64,000 bases of DNA from the NCBI GenBank assembly GCA_033032865.1, contig JAWHQI010000170.1:3097001-3161000 (forward strand). Reading direction: 5' to 3'. Source of the stretch: Dactylorhiza incarnata (Eukaryota; Streptophyta; Magnoliopsida; Asparagales; Orchidaceae). The notes under the pieces were generated by a model. That model was not told the DNA's origin. It did no database searches and saw only the letters and a program-made list of their open reading frames with translations. Both the position numbers and the translations under genes were made by a program. This document shows, piece after piece, positions 10,703 to 21,600 of the stretch (position 1 is the stretch's first letter; every line of letters starts with the position of its first letter).

Positions 10703-11431
10703 ATGGCTGGAAGCGATGAGCTGGGGGACTCACCCCTTACCAGCAAGTGCGTGAAGAAAAGGGATTTTGAGGAGTTCAGGAAGTCGATCCAGGAGCTCTT
10801 GCGGGTCGCACTCCCCCTCGCAATGAGTGCTCGACACCATCCGCACCCGTGCTCGCCTCTCCATCTCCAATGGAGGCAGAGCCAGCCGCAGGGGAGGGGT
10901 CAGGTCCCCAGGCAAGAGTGAAGTTCAACAGCTCTCCTGGGAACGGCTACCCCAATGGGGAGGTAGAGAGAACGCCTTTGACTCGCCAGGGAGGATGGGG
11001 AAGTCCCTTTTGCGAGCGGATCATCTCAGCTCCCCGTTCCAGATGGGTTCAAAGAGCCTGACATGTCTTACTACGCATGGAAGGACGACCCTATTCAGCA
11101 CCTCCAGTGGTTCGAAGACATGGCCTCGATCAGGCAGATGTCAGATGCCTTCAAATGCAGACTCTTCGCCATCACTTTGAAGGGAGGGGCAGAAGACTGG
11201 TTCCACCAGCTCCCCTCAGGCACCATCTACAGCTTCAAGGATCTACGTAGGAGTTTCTTGGTGAGGTTCTCCACCTCGAAGAGGGAGAGGAAGGGGGCGG
11301 AATCCCCGTTCTTGATTCAACAAAAGCACGAGGAGACGCTGGGAAGCTACGCAGATCGGTTCCAGGAGCAAGTCCTTCGCCTTCAGGTTGACCAGAGAAG
11401 CAGGAGGGACCAGGAGAAAGAGAAGGAATAA
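10703..11431 (+). pseudogene. broken gag of the non-autonomous gypsy element
   Basis: The recognisable gag core is in the second half: DDPIQHLQWFEDMA, MSDAFKCRLFAITLKGGAED, WFHQLPSGTIYSFKDLRRSF, LVRFSTSKR and HEETLGSYADRFQEQVL, which fits the Retrotrans_gag domain of Tat-type gypsy elements. The first Met (10703) opens a 72-aa frame that stops, and the intervening part is spread over other frames with a frameshift near 11030, just before FKEPDMSYY. No zinc knuckle follows. The frame ends in a Lys/Glu/Arg-rich tail at 11431. Confidence 0.75.
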
Positions 11432-11559
11432 GAAGACGAAGAAAGTAGAGGAGGTGAGGAAGTAGATGGCCGAGTTGCATGTGGCCAAGTAGGCGCAAGA
11501 AGGCGCATTGTAATGTGTAACCTCCTCGTTATATGTGAGAAATATTTAGAGGTAGTATC

Positions 11560-12440
11560 TTAGGTAAGATCCCCGACTAGAGACTATTCTCCGGGCTCAG
11601 TCATGCCGGCAGATGGGAGACTCATCGGGTCGACTCGCTACTTGGTAGCTGGATTGGGAGGGTGTTGAGTTCCTCTACCTCCAGGTAAGCTAAGCCCCTA
11701 TGACGTGGATGGGTACTTCCGCCTCCAATTGGATTGGGAGGGTGTTGAGTTCCTCTGCCTCTAGGTAAGCTAAGCCCCTAGGACGCGGATGGGTACTTCC
11801 GCCTCCAATTGGATTGGGAATGCGTCGAGTTCCTCTGCCTCCAGGTAAGCAAGGCACCTAAGACGCGGACGGGTACTTCCGCCTCCAATCGGTAAGATCC
11901 CCGACAAGAGACCATTCACCGGGCTCAGTCATGCCGGCAGATGGGAGACTCATCGGGTCGATTCGCTACTTGGTAGCTGGATTGGGAGGGCGTTGAGTTC
12001 CTCTGCCTCCAGGTGAAGCTAAGCCCCTAGGACGCGGACGGGTACTTCCGCCTCCAACTGGATTGGGAGGGTGTTGAGTTCCTCTGCCTCCAGGTAAGCT
12101 AAGCCCCTAGGACGTGGATGGGTACTTCCGCCTCCAATTGGATTGGGAGGGTGTTGAGTTCCTCTGCCTCCAGGTAAGCTAAGCCCCTAGGACGCGGATG
12201 GGTACTTCCGCCTCCAATTGGATTGGGAAGGCGTCGAGTTCCTCTGCCTCCAGGTAAGGAAGGCACCTAAGACGCGGACGGGTATTTCCGCCTCCAATCG
12301 GTAAGATCCCCGACTAGAGACCATTCACCGGGCTCAGTCATGCCGGCTGATGGGAGACTCATCGGGTCGACTAGCTACATGCTAAGTGGTTTGGTAAGAT
12401 GGTTGAGTTCCTCCGCCTCCAGGTGAAGGTAAGCACCTAC
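11560..12440. repeat. 80-bp tandem repeats with higher-order structure
   Basis: The basic 80-bp unit contains GGGTGTTGAGTTCCTCTGCC and GACGCGGATGGGTACTTCCG. Blocks of three to four units are separated by a different ~85-bp segment (GGTAAGATCCCCGAC...GGGCTCAGTCATGCCGGC) at about 11563, 11892 and 12300, giving a higher-order period of roughly 330-410 bp. No coding signal is seen. Confidence 0.9.
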
Positions 12441-12489
12441 GTGGACCGGTTCTCCGCCCCCAGTTGGTTTCAGAAGCGTTAAAGTTCCC

Positions 12490-14480
12490 CTACATCTCAA
12501 GTTGAGTTCGACTCAACAAGAGATTTTGAGTTCCCCTCCATCTCAGGTTGAGTTCGACTCGACTAGAGATGTTGAGTTCCCTCCACCTCCAGGTGAGCTC
12601 GGCTCCCTGTTAGGTGTGGAGTTTCCTCCACCTCCAGGTGATCTCGGCTCCCTGTTAGGTGTGGAGTTTCCTCCACCTCCAAGTGAGCTCAGCTCCCAGT
12701 TAGGTGTGAAGTTTCCTCCACCTCCAGGTGAGCTCGGCTCCCTGTTAGGTGTTGAGTTCCTCCACCTCCAGGTGAGCTCGGCTCCCTGTTAGGTGTTGAG
12801 TGCCGCCACCTCCAGGTGAGCTCAGCTCCCTGTGAGGTGTTGAGTTCCTCCACCTCCAAGTGAGCTCGGCTCCCTGTCAGGTGTTGAGTTCATCCACCTT
12901 CAGGTGAACTCGGCTCCCTATCAGCTGTTGAGTTCCTCCACCTCCAGGTGAGCTCGGCTCCCTGTCAGGTGTTGAGTTCCTCCACCTCTAGGTGAGCTCG
13001 GCTCCCTGTTAGGTGTTGAGTTCCTCCACCTCCAGGTGAGCTCGGCTCCCTGCTAGGTGTGGAGTTTCCTCCACCTCCAGGTGAGCTCGGCTCCCTGTCA
13101 GGTGTTGAGTTCCCCCACCTCCAGGTGAGCTCGGCTCCCTATGAGGTGTTGAGTTCCTCCACCTCCAGGTGAGCGCGGCTCCCTGTCAGGTGTTGAGTTC
13201 CTCCACCTCCAGGTGAGCCCGGCTCCCTGTCAGGTGTTGAGTTCCTCCACCTCCAGGTGAGCTCGGCTCCCTGTTAGATGTTGAGTTCCTCCACCTCCAG
13301 GTGAGCTTGGCTCCCTGCTAGGTGTGGAGTTTCCTCCACCTCCAGGTGAGCTCGGCTCCCTGTCAGGTATTGAGTCCCTCTATCTCAGGTCGAGTTCGAC
13401 TCGACTAGAGATGTTGAGTTCCCTCCATCTCAGGTTGAGTTCGACTCGCCTAGAGATGTTGAGTTCCCCTCCATCTCAGCTTGAGTTCGACTCGACTAGA
13501 GATGTTGAGTTCCCTCCATCTCAGGTTGAGTTCGACTCGCCTAGAGATGTTGAGTTCCCCTCCATCTCAGGTTGAGTTCTACTCGACTAGAGATGTTGAG
13601 TTCCCTCCACCTCCAGGTGAGCTCGGCTCCCTATTAGGTGTGGAGTTTCCTCCACCTCCAGGTGAGCCCGGCTCCCTGTGAGGTGTGGAGTTTCCTCCAC
13701 CTCCAGGTGAGCTCGGCTCCCTGTTAGGTGTTGAGTTCCTCCACCTCCAGGTGAGCTCGGCTCCCTGTGAGGTGTTGAGTTCCTCCACCTCCAGGTGAGC
13801 TCGGCTCCCTGTCAGGTGTTGAGTTCCTCCACCTCCAGGTGAGCTCGGATCCCTGTGAGGTGTTGAGTTCCTCCACCTCCAGGTGAGCTCGTCTCCCTGT
13901 CAGGTGTTGAGTTCCTCCACCTCCAGGTGAGCCCGGCTCCCTGTTAGGTGTTGAGTTCCTCCACCTCCAGGTGAGCTCGTCTCCCTGTTAGGTGTTGAGT
14001 TCCTCCACCTCCAGGTGAGCTCGGCTCCCTTCTAGGTGTGGAGTTTCCTCCACCTCCAGGTGAGCTCGGCTCCCTGTTAGGTGTTGAGTCCCTCCATCTC
14101 AGGTCGAGTTCGACTCGACTAGAGATGTTGAGTTCCCTCCTTCTCAGGTCGAGTTTGGTTCGACTAAAGATGTTGAGTTTCCTCCATCTCAGGTCGAGTT
14201 CGGCTCGACTAAAGATGTTGAGTTTCCTCCATCTCAGGTCGAGTTCGGCTCGACTAAAGATGTTGAGTTGCCTCCGCCTTAGGTCGAATTTAGTTCGACC
14301 TAAGGTGTTGAGCTTTCTCCACCTCCAGTTGAGCTCGGCTCACAGGAGGGGTGTCTAGTGGAGAAAGGTCCGTTCCTCACCTCATGTCAAGTTCAGCTCG
14401 ACTAGAGGTGTTGAGTCTCCCTCCACCTTCGATCGAGTCTAGCTCGACCTAAAGGTGTGGAGCTTTCTCCACCTTCTGTT
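12490..14480. repeat. 44-bp minisatellite array
   Basis: Some forty units are built on TTGAGTTCCTCCACCTCCAG then GTGAGCTCGGCTCCCTGTTA. They are interspersed with a related unit containing GAGTTCGACTCGACTAGAGA. Repeat-encoded frames read as Pro/Gly/Ser-rich peptides and are not genes. The array fills the interior between gag and the 3' LTR. Confidence 0.93.
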
Positions 14481-14678
14481 GAGCTCGGATCACAGGAGGG
14501 GTGTTTAGTGGAGAAAGGTTCGCCTTCCGCCTCAAGTCAGGTTCAGCCGAAGGACTCGGCAGGGGTATCCTGTTAGCAGGGACTTTCGTGGATTCCTCTA
14601 GGGTCCCACCCACTCGTCAAATAGGTGGGTTGGACTTTCTTTCCGAGCTTGAGGCAAGCTCGAAAAGAGCGTGGATTG

Positions 14679-15419
14679 TGTACAACCCTCATATTTTCCG
14701 AGCCGGTGTGACCCGACACAGATGAGGTCGTGGTAGAGCAGGTGATCGTAACACAGCGGACCTTGGGTCTGAACCAAAGAGAGGAGGCCCGGGGGGGGGG
14801 GGGGGGGGGGGGGCAGCCCTCTCCACTCGCCGGCCCCCTTAGGTCGAGTAGGTGAGGTCCCCCCTCCCCACTCGCCCGCCCCCTTGGGGGCGGGTAGGGA
14901 TGTCCCCCCTCCCCACTCGCCCGCCCCCTTGGGGGTGGGTAGGGGAGGTCCCCCCTCCCCACTCGCCCGCCCCGTTGGGGGCGAGTGGGGGATGTCCCCC
15001 CTCCCCACTCGCCCGCCCCCTTGGGGGCGGGTAGGGGAGGTCCCCCCTCCCCACTCGCCCGCCCCCTTGGGGGCGGCTAGGGGAGGTCCCCCCTCCCCAC
15101 TCGCCCGCCCCTTTGGGGGCGAGTGGGGGATGTCCCCCTCCCGACTCGCCAGCCCTCTTGGGGCGGGTAGGGGGAGCCTCACTCACCCTTCTTGGGCAAG
15201 TGAGGTCTCGAGTAGACCAGTTTGGATCTCCGGCAAGAGGGGGAGTCGGTACCTCGAGTCCCACTCGCCCCTCCTCCTGCGTTGTTCGTTCGTGATCGTG
15301 GTCGGACTGCGGATAGCAGGATTTCGGCTATTCGCAGTCCAATTTTGGCTATTCGCAGTCCGTTTTTGGGGAAGTCTATAAATAGACCCCCATGGGCACC
15401 TTGGGTTGGGTTGGTCTCT

Positions 15420-15454
<35 letters not shown>

Positions 15455-15757
15455 GCGTGTGTCTTGTGAGCAAGCACCCCCCTCCCCTATCATCCTTCAG
15501 CGGACGGTGAGGTGGTTCTTAGTGCCCTCCAAGGTGCCCAGGCTCAGCATTGGCTTGGGAGGGGAAGTCCCTTGTGAGCTTCCGGGTGTGTGGTGGGACC
15601 TCCACGCTGCAGCTTAAGGGGTCCGTTTGTGGACTTAGGTGTTCTCCAAGGGCAAGGTTCTTCGGTTCTACTGACTGGTCAAGGGTCTCGCTCAGGTCAA
15701 GTAAGGGTTAGGTGCATCCCCCTTGCGAACGCTGAAACTGGGTTACTGGTTTCAACA
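14679..15757 (+). repeat. 3' LTR of non-autonomous gypsy element
   Basis: It starts TGTACAACCC after a purine-rich tract (AAAAGAGCGTGGA) and ends TTTCAACA. It shares the 46-bp U3 units, the GACTGCGGATA motifs and TATAAATA (15377-15384) with the 5' copy. It differs in homopolymer runs: 23 G at 14791-14813 against about 10 in the 5' copy, and 32 C at 15421-15452 against 14. Confidence 0.9.
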
Positions 15758-17225
15758 CTTTGATCTCATCGCTTCCTTATAGGTGGATGGATCTGCCTTG
15801 ACGTGGTAAGTGACAAAATCACTACCGAAGGTTCTGGGCGTTCTCTCTCTCTCTCTCTAAAGTCCTCCTAGACTCTGGGCCAGAAATGTCTACAGGAACT
15901 GAATATGAGGTGCTCGATACTGATTCAGAATTTTCCCCAGTAATAGTTGCTTGCATACCTGAGAGTGAAAAGTTCTTATCTTTGGGAAATTTATTTTCAA
16001 AGAACACAACATCCCTAGATTCTATAATGATGTTGTTAGGAATATCTAAAAATCTATCTGCAACACTATCTTCAGCACAACCTAGGTAGACACATGTATT
16101 GGTCCTAGGTCCAAGCTTAGACCGTCTAGGGTCAGGGACCCTGACATAGGCTATACAGCCACAAGTCTTAAGTCGAGTTAAATTTGGAGATCTCTTAAAC
16201 CAAAGGTCGTAGGGTGTAACCTCTAACTTAGCATGAGGGACTTTATTCAGAATATGATTCACAGTTAAAATTAATTCTCCTCAATAAGCGGTAGGCATGT
16301 CTGTAGTCAGGAGCATGGAGTTTAACATTTCTGATAACGTTCTATTCTTTCGCTTAGTTATGTCATTTGATTGGGGTGAGTAAGGAGCAGTGGTTTCTGG
16401 GATGATTCCCTGAGAGGCAAGGAAACATCTGAACTCACTGGACATATATTCTCCTCCTCGATCACTTCTAAACTGTTTAATTTTCATGTCTAGTTGGATT
16501 TCGACTCTGGTTTTGAAAAGACAACTTTTCAAACGTCTCATCTTTAGTTTTAAGTAGATAAATGTGACAGGACCTAGAACAGTCATCAATAATTGTTATC
16601 ATATACTTCATTCCTCCTCTAGTGACAAAACTTTTAAAGTCACATATGTCAGAATGTATAAGCTCTAGGGGTGTTGTGCTCCTAGTAACCGCATTAAAAG
16701 ATTTCCTAGTGATCTTAGTCTGAGCACGCACTTCGCATTTCTCAATTTGGTGTTTAGTGTCTAATATAATCTGGTGAGTTCTAGCAATTTGGAACATCTT
16801 CCTATAGTTTACGTGTCCTAATCTCTCATGTAGAGTCTTAGGGCTAACTAAGTTTGTTTGAACTTGTTGAACTATGTCGTTTGCTAGACTTAGTCTATAC
16901 ATTCTATTTTGGACGTATGCACATCCGAAATAGTGAGAATTAACTGACAGTGTTACTCTACCGCTACTAAAATTGAAAGACATACCAGCATCACACAATA
17001 AACTAATAGACACTAAATTAGCAGCTAATGAAGGAATGAATTTAACGTTCTTTATAGTTAAAGTCTTACCTGAGGATGGCAGCAAGGTTGTGTTCCCCAC
17101 CTTCAGCACGTCAGCTATTTCGCCATTTGCAACGGTCACAGATTCTCTTGCAGCAGTGAGACCTGTCATCAGATTAGTGTTGTTGTAAACGTGACACACT
17201 ACCCCCAATCCAGGTACCACTCAGT
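15758..17225 (-). pseudogene. decayed copia pol (protease, integrase, start of RT)
   Basis: The minus-strand order is a damaged protease (WYLDWG at about 17205-17220 in place of D-S/T-G), the GAG-pre-integrase motif HERLGHVNYRKMF, integrase with LIHSDICDF, IIDDCSR and FRSDRGGEYMSSEF, and then PYSPQSNDITKRKNRTL. In the last motif the catalytic Glu of the family's ERKNR is replaced by Lys. Several frameshifts follow. The last readable residues, DPSTYKEAMRSK, are the start of copia RT and end exactly at the LTR junction 15757/15758. The rest of RT and RNase H is not in the window. Confidence 0.85.
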
Positions 17226-17229
17226 GTTG

Positions 17230-18119
17230 GCCTTCGCATTTCCAACCATAGCGACAAAGTCGGATGGCTCAGCAAGACTAACCTTATGGGTCTGACTGTC
17301 ATCTTGTGGTGCTCTAGTCATTTCTTTCTTATGTAACCTGCAATCAGATGCACTGTGTCCCCACTTGTTACAATTAAAACACTTGCCCTTGAACTTTTTG
17401 TTCCTTTTACTAGGGCCTGCATTCTGGGAACTACCTGGTGTGGGTTTGGTCTTCTTGGGGTTCGGCATGCGTTTAGAGTTAGAAATCATGTTAGCATCAG
17501 CTATTTGCTTGCTAACAACTTATAAAGCATGTCGAGTTCTATTTTCATCCTCAATGCATATAAAATGCTTGAGGTCGTTTAAACCAACATACATCTTCTT
17601 ACGGTATATTTCAGTTTTGAAATTGTACCACGTAGAAGGCAACTTAAAAATAATCGTGCCAGCAACAAAACTATCTGGTAACGAGATATTCTCACTATGC
17701 AAGGAATCTACTAAGTTTTCAAATTCCGATACCTGAGGGAGAATGAATTTCTCCTCGTCGAACGTGAAGGAATGGAATTGGTCCACCAAATGCGTTTTGG
17801 ACAGATCCTCCTCTTGCCTGAAGTGCTCCTCCAGTGTCTCTCAGATATCCTTAGCAGTCTTCATCTTCAGGTAGGTCTTTGCCACTCTGGAGGAAATGCA
17901 GTTCAGCAAGTAGTCACGACAGAAGTCTTCATCAACAACCCACTGAGCTTCGTCATCAGTCCCGACGACCCCAACAAGATCAGACTGAACTGTGTAGAAC
18001 ACATTCAGATACTTCATCCTGAACTGAGTATTCAATTTCCAGTCATTGAACTCAGTCGTCGTGAACTTCTCCAACTTGATCATCGGAACGGGGGACAAGA
18101 AATTGTTCCCCTTCATCAT
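17230..18119 (-). pseudogene. decayed copia gag
   Basis: It starts MMKGNNFLSPVPMIKLEKF at 18119 and continues with LNTQFRMKYLNVFYTVQ. A stop follows the TAKDI segment at 17841, and the continuation (VDQFHSFTFDEEKFIL, FKLPSTWYNFKTEIYRK) is in another frame to 17520. A basic segment with one CCHC zinc knuckle, CFNCNKWGHSASDC, lies at 17350-17400. This is a normal copia gag layout with at least two lesions. Lineage (Tork-like or other) was not resolved. Confidence 0.8.
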
Positions 18120-18167
18120 TGTGCGCCCAACAACTGAGATCCGACCACAAAACCAGAGATATAAGAT

Positions 18168-18178
18168 CTCTGACGCCA
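18168..18178 (-). promoter_or_regulatory. degenerate primer-binding site of the decayed copia
   Basis: Minus-strand TGGCGTCAGAG resembles the tRNA-iMet site TGGTATCAGAG and lies about 50 nt upstream of the gag start. Only about 17 bases of LTR-side sequence remain before the Sirevirus-like LTR begins at 18196. Confidence 0.5.
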
Positions 18179-18195
18179 ACGCTGACGATATCCGG

Positions 18196-19367
18196 TGTTG
18201 GATCGGTCGGCGCCCTTAGAGGGGGGGGGGGGGGTGAATAAGGGTTTTCAAAAACTTTATATTTTATTTAGAAAACTTTGGAATATTGCAATAAGAAGAC
18301 AAGTAAAAAAAAAGAGAGACAAGCTTTATTGATATTAAATCAGTATTACAAAACTTGATCTCAATGTCGCTAGAGATCGGAGGCGAATAATAAAAGCTCT
18401 TTTCGTTTTCTATCCCGACTCGCTTCCCCACGAACCGGCGGCCCTAGCCTCCTCCTTCCCGGATTCGTCCTCAAGCTGCTCTAGCCAATCCTTCCCCGGA
18501 TGTGGCCTCAAGCACCCCCTAGACCTAACCTAGATCTAGTCGCCAACACGAGGCGATTTTCAGCCCTAAGTCCTACCCCAGACCTAGTCGCCAACACGAG
18601 GCGATTTCACTACCGTTTACAAAGAAAGACAAATAAAATAATAAAAACTTCCCTTAATATGAACTTCTGAATATGGAGGCGAAGATCCGCTGTAGAATCA
18701 GCGTTTGTCGAAGCGGACTTCGTTTGGCTTCGGCGTGATGGAATCCTCCTTCAGAAGTTGGCAGAGCTTCGCCGGGACCTCAAATTTCGGCCAAGATAGG
18801 CCTCTGGAATTCTAGTACTCTCTCTCTGAGGTGTATGCAATTGGTGTACGAAAATAAGAGGAGAGGGGGTCCTTGTATAGCCCAAGCGCTACCGCCGGCG
18901 CTAGCCCGAATTAAGAAACAATTTGCGCGGCAGAATCTTCCATCCGCGGCAACCTATTGCTCCATGCCTCTTGTGCTCCATGCTACCGCCAGCGCTAGTA
19001 GCTACCGCCGACGCTATCCCTGATTAAGAAACTTCTTGCGCGGCAGGATCTCTAATCCGCGGCAACGAGGCTTTCATTCCTTCTGTGTTCACCGATACCG
19101 CCAGCGTTATCCGCTACCGCCAGGCGTTAGCGCCTTCCATAACAGCTCCCGGAAACGCGCTCATCAACGCTAGCGCCCGGCGCTAGTTTCTACCGCCGGC
19201 GCTAGTGAGCCTCTTCGAATTTTGGCCTCAATTTTGGGGGCAGTCATCATGTGTACTCCTTGAGTCATGTGGACCTAGTAAACCTGCACACTTGAACACA
19301 CAAGATCAAATACACATAGGATTTGTTATTCTCAAACCTAGGAGATGCGGAAGACCATGTTCCAACA
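18196..19367 (-). repeat. 3' LTR of Sirevirus-like element
   Basis: On the plus strand it runs from TGTTGGATCGG to GTTCCAACA, giving inverted TGTTGGA/TCCAACA ends. A TATA-like TATACAAG lies on the minus strand at about 18871-18880. Upstream of it in U3 (18889-19205) are seven copies of a near-palindrome, best form CTACCGCCGGCGCTAG. A 14-nt G run (18221-18234) sits near the 3' end. Over the ~283 bp shared with the 5' LTR about six substitutions are visible (about 98% identity). Confidence 0.9.
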
Positions 19368-21600
19368 AACTCCCCCTTTTGATAATAACAAATCCATTAA
19401 TGATAAATTAAAGCATTAATAGATAAGCATGATGAAACTATACTTGTGTGTGTGGGTGGGAGTGATGACTTAGGATAATAATTGATTCTAGCATGTTAGA
19501 CTTGCTCCCCCTAAATACATGCTCCCCCTAAGTGAATGCTCCCCTAATATATATGCTATCAACTTAATCAATCATGTTGGGTTTGCATTTTGATAGCGGA
19601 TTATATATTTATCATATTAGTTCTCCCCCTTTTGCATTTAATCATGTTAGTTCTCCCCCTTTGTTATTAGCAAAAGTGGGTAGGGAGACAAAGCACTAAA
19701 AATGTGTAAATAAAAGATAAGGCATGATCGAGCTTTTTAGGTAAATGATAAGGAGATTTAGAATTGTATTTTATTGAAATAGATCAGAGTTATTACAAAA
19801 TTTCAGAGTTTTTAGCATAAAAGATTTTTATGTTTGAAGTAACCAATAAAAAGTGTTTTCAAGGAAATCTATCACTTAATGAAAGATATGAATTTTTAAG
19901 AATAAGTGATGATGCAAATAATACAAGATATGAAATAAGCATGAAAGCGCAAGGTAAAAAACACTTATATGGTTAAGATGCGGAAGACTTATAGCAAATA
20001 GTAATGATAATCCAAAAAATATGAGGTAAAGATCACACAAAATGATGTTTTTGGAAATCATTGTGCAGTTTTAAATTTTAGAATAACCAAGCATGAAATA
20101 ATGTTTATCAAAAAGAGATGACTACAATGTTACTTTAATTCTTAAGTTCAAAAACATACAAAAATATTGTAGAACACATGCTAGGTTATCTAGTGCATTT
20201 CAGAAAGAAAAAGTAATATAGAATTAGCATTAGGATCCAAAACTCATGAGAAGAGGTGTTATGGAAGATAATGATGTGCTCATAAGTGTAAATTTGAGGA
20301 GAGCAAATAAATGTTTTAATCAAAAATACAAGTAATATGTAAAGTAAGAAGCACAATAAAACACAAATAAGATTACTTCCACACACTTTAATGCACAAAA
20401 AAATGTACAACTACCAAGGTGCTTTGCACACACAATGCTCATCAAGACTTATCAGGGTGCAAAGTAGTGCTTGGAGGATCACATATTTTATTTTGAATTT
20501 TGAGACTTGTGATCCGGTGTACTTAAGAGAAAGTGGTTTTTCTTATTTTTGAAAGAAAGAGTTGATTTGCACAAGATACTTTATTATTCTTTCCAAGGTG
20601 CTCAACCTCACAATGCTCATTAAGACTTATCAGGAGGTTCAAGTAGTGCTTGGTGGAGTTATCTGTCATTTATTTTATAATTTTGTTTTGTACAAAGTTC
20701 TCCGAATACACTTGTTTTGCAAATTAATAGATTTTATGAGAAAAAATATAACCACTTTTCTTAATGTTTAAGAGTGCAAAAGAAGGAGTGTAGGTAAGAT
20801 ACTTGTGCAATTTTAATTTATTTGTACTAATACAAAACATACACAAGCATTCTTAGATTAAATGCATATGTAGACAATGCCAAAAAAAAGGTGAGTGAAT
20901 AAATATCATTATCAACCATAAAGCATTTCTCATACTTAGAGGCATGCTAAGCTTGATCCTACAAACCTTTTAAACTATAATTGATACACATTTGAATAGA
21001 TATATCAAAGCATGAAGAAAGACAATGTCCAAAGTAGTTTGAAGAGAAAAATTGTAACATTGTAGAATTTCTAAATAGTAGATTAAATCATGCTTGATTT
21101 TACAAGAAAAAATCATAGAGTTTTTTTTGATAGTTTTAAAGTTTTATATTTTTGTATTTGGTTTTAGCAAATAAAAGCAGATTTTTGTAATTTTTGCTTT
21201 TGTAAATTTTTTTTTATTTTTGTAAAAAGATGAACTTTAAACAAATGAAACAACAAAAGCAAACAAAGGAAAAACATATTTTTTTTTTGTAATTTGTTTT
21301 TCTATTTTTGTATTTGATTTTTCAAAAAGAAAAGAAAAACAAATGTGCAAAAACTAAATAGTACATATAGATCAAAATATTTTTAGGAATTTTTAGAAAT
21401 TTTAAAAACACAGAAATTCGAACCTCGACGCTAGCATCGGCGCTAGCGCGGGAAACAGTAAGTGATTTTTTAGGGTTTTGAAAATTTTGATGTTGGAAGT
21501 TGATTAGGTGTCCCAATAGTAGTTCTATGCTGAATTTGCAGAATTTTTGGAAATGTTTTGGACGGTGAAAAATGAAGAAAATTGTATTTGTGAGCATGTT
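19368..21600 (-). other. non-coding 3' region with repeated polypurine tracts
   Basis: AT-rich DNA between the pol stop and the 3' LTR. The primary tract (minus AAAAGGGGGAGTT) abuts the LTR at 19368-19380. Further copies of the CTCCCCCT core lie near 19505, 19519, 19537, 19622 and 19651. A CTAGC-type palindrome motif occurs near 21430. No ORF with a recognisable domain is present. Confidence 0.75.

Larger units (their letters stand above)
9558..15757 (+). mobile_element. non-autonomous gypsy-type LTR element with gag remnant and minisatellite interior
   Basis: Two LTRs of about 1.09 and 1.08 kb flank a 4.0 kb interior. The interior has a broken gag but no protease, RT, RNase H or integrase; about 3 kb of tandem repeat takes the place of pol. 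This resembles Dasheng-type non-autonomous partners of Tat-lineage gypsy elements, though the family name is inference. The right LTR ends TTTCAACA at 15757 and interrupts a copia RT frame. The expected left target duplicate (CTTTG) is not seen because an inverted LTR fragment adjoins the left LTR. Confidence 0.82.

Noticed and set aside
12502..14358. ORFs encoding PPPPGELGSLLGV-type repeats
   Set aside because: Direct translation of the 44-bp minisatellite; frames shift with each variant unit.
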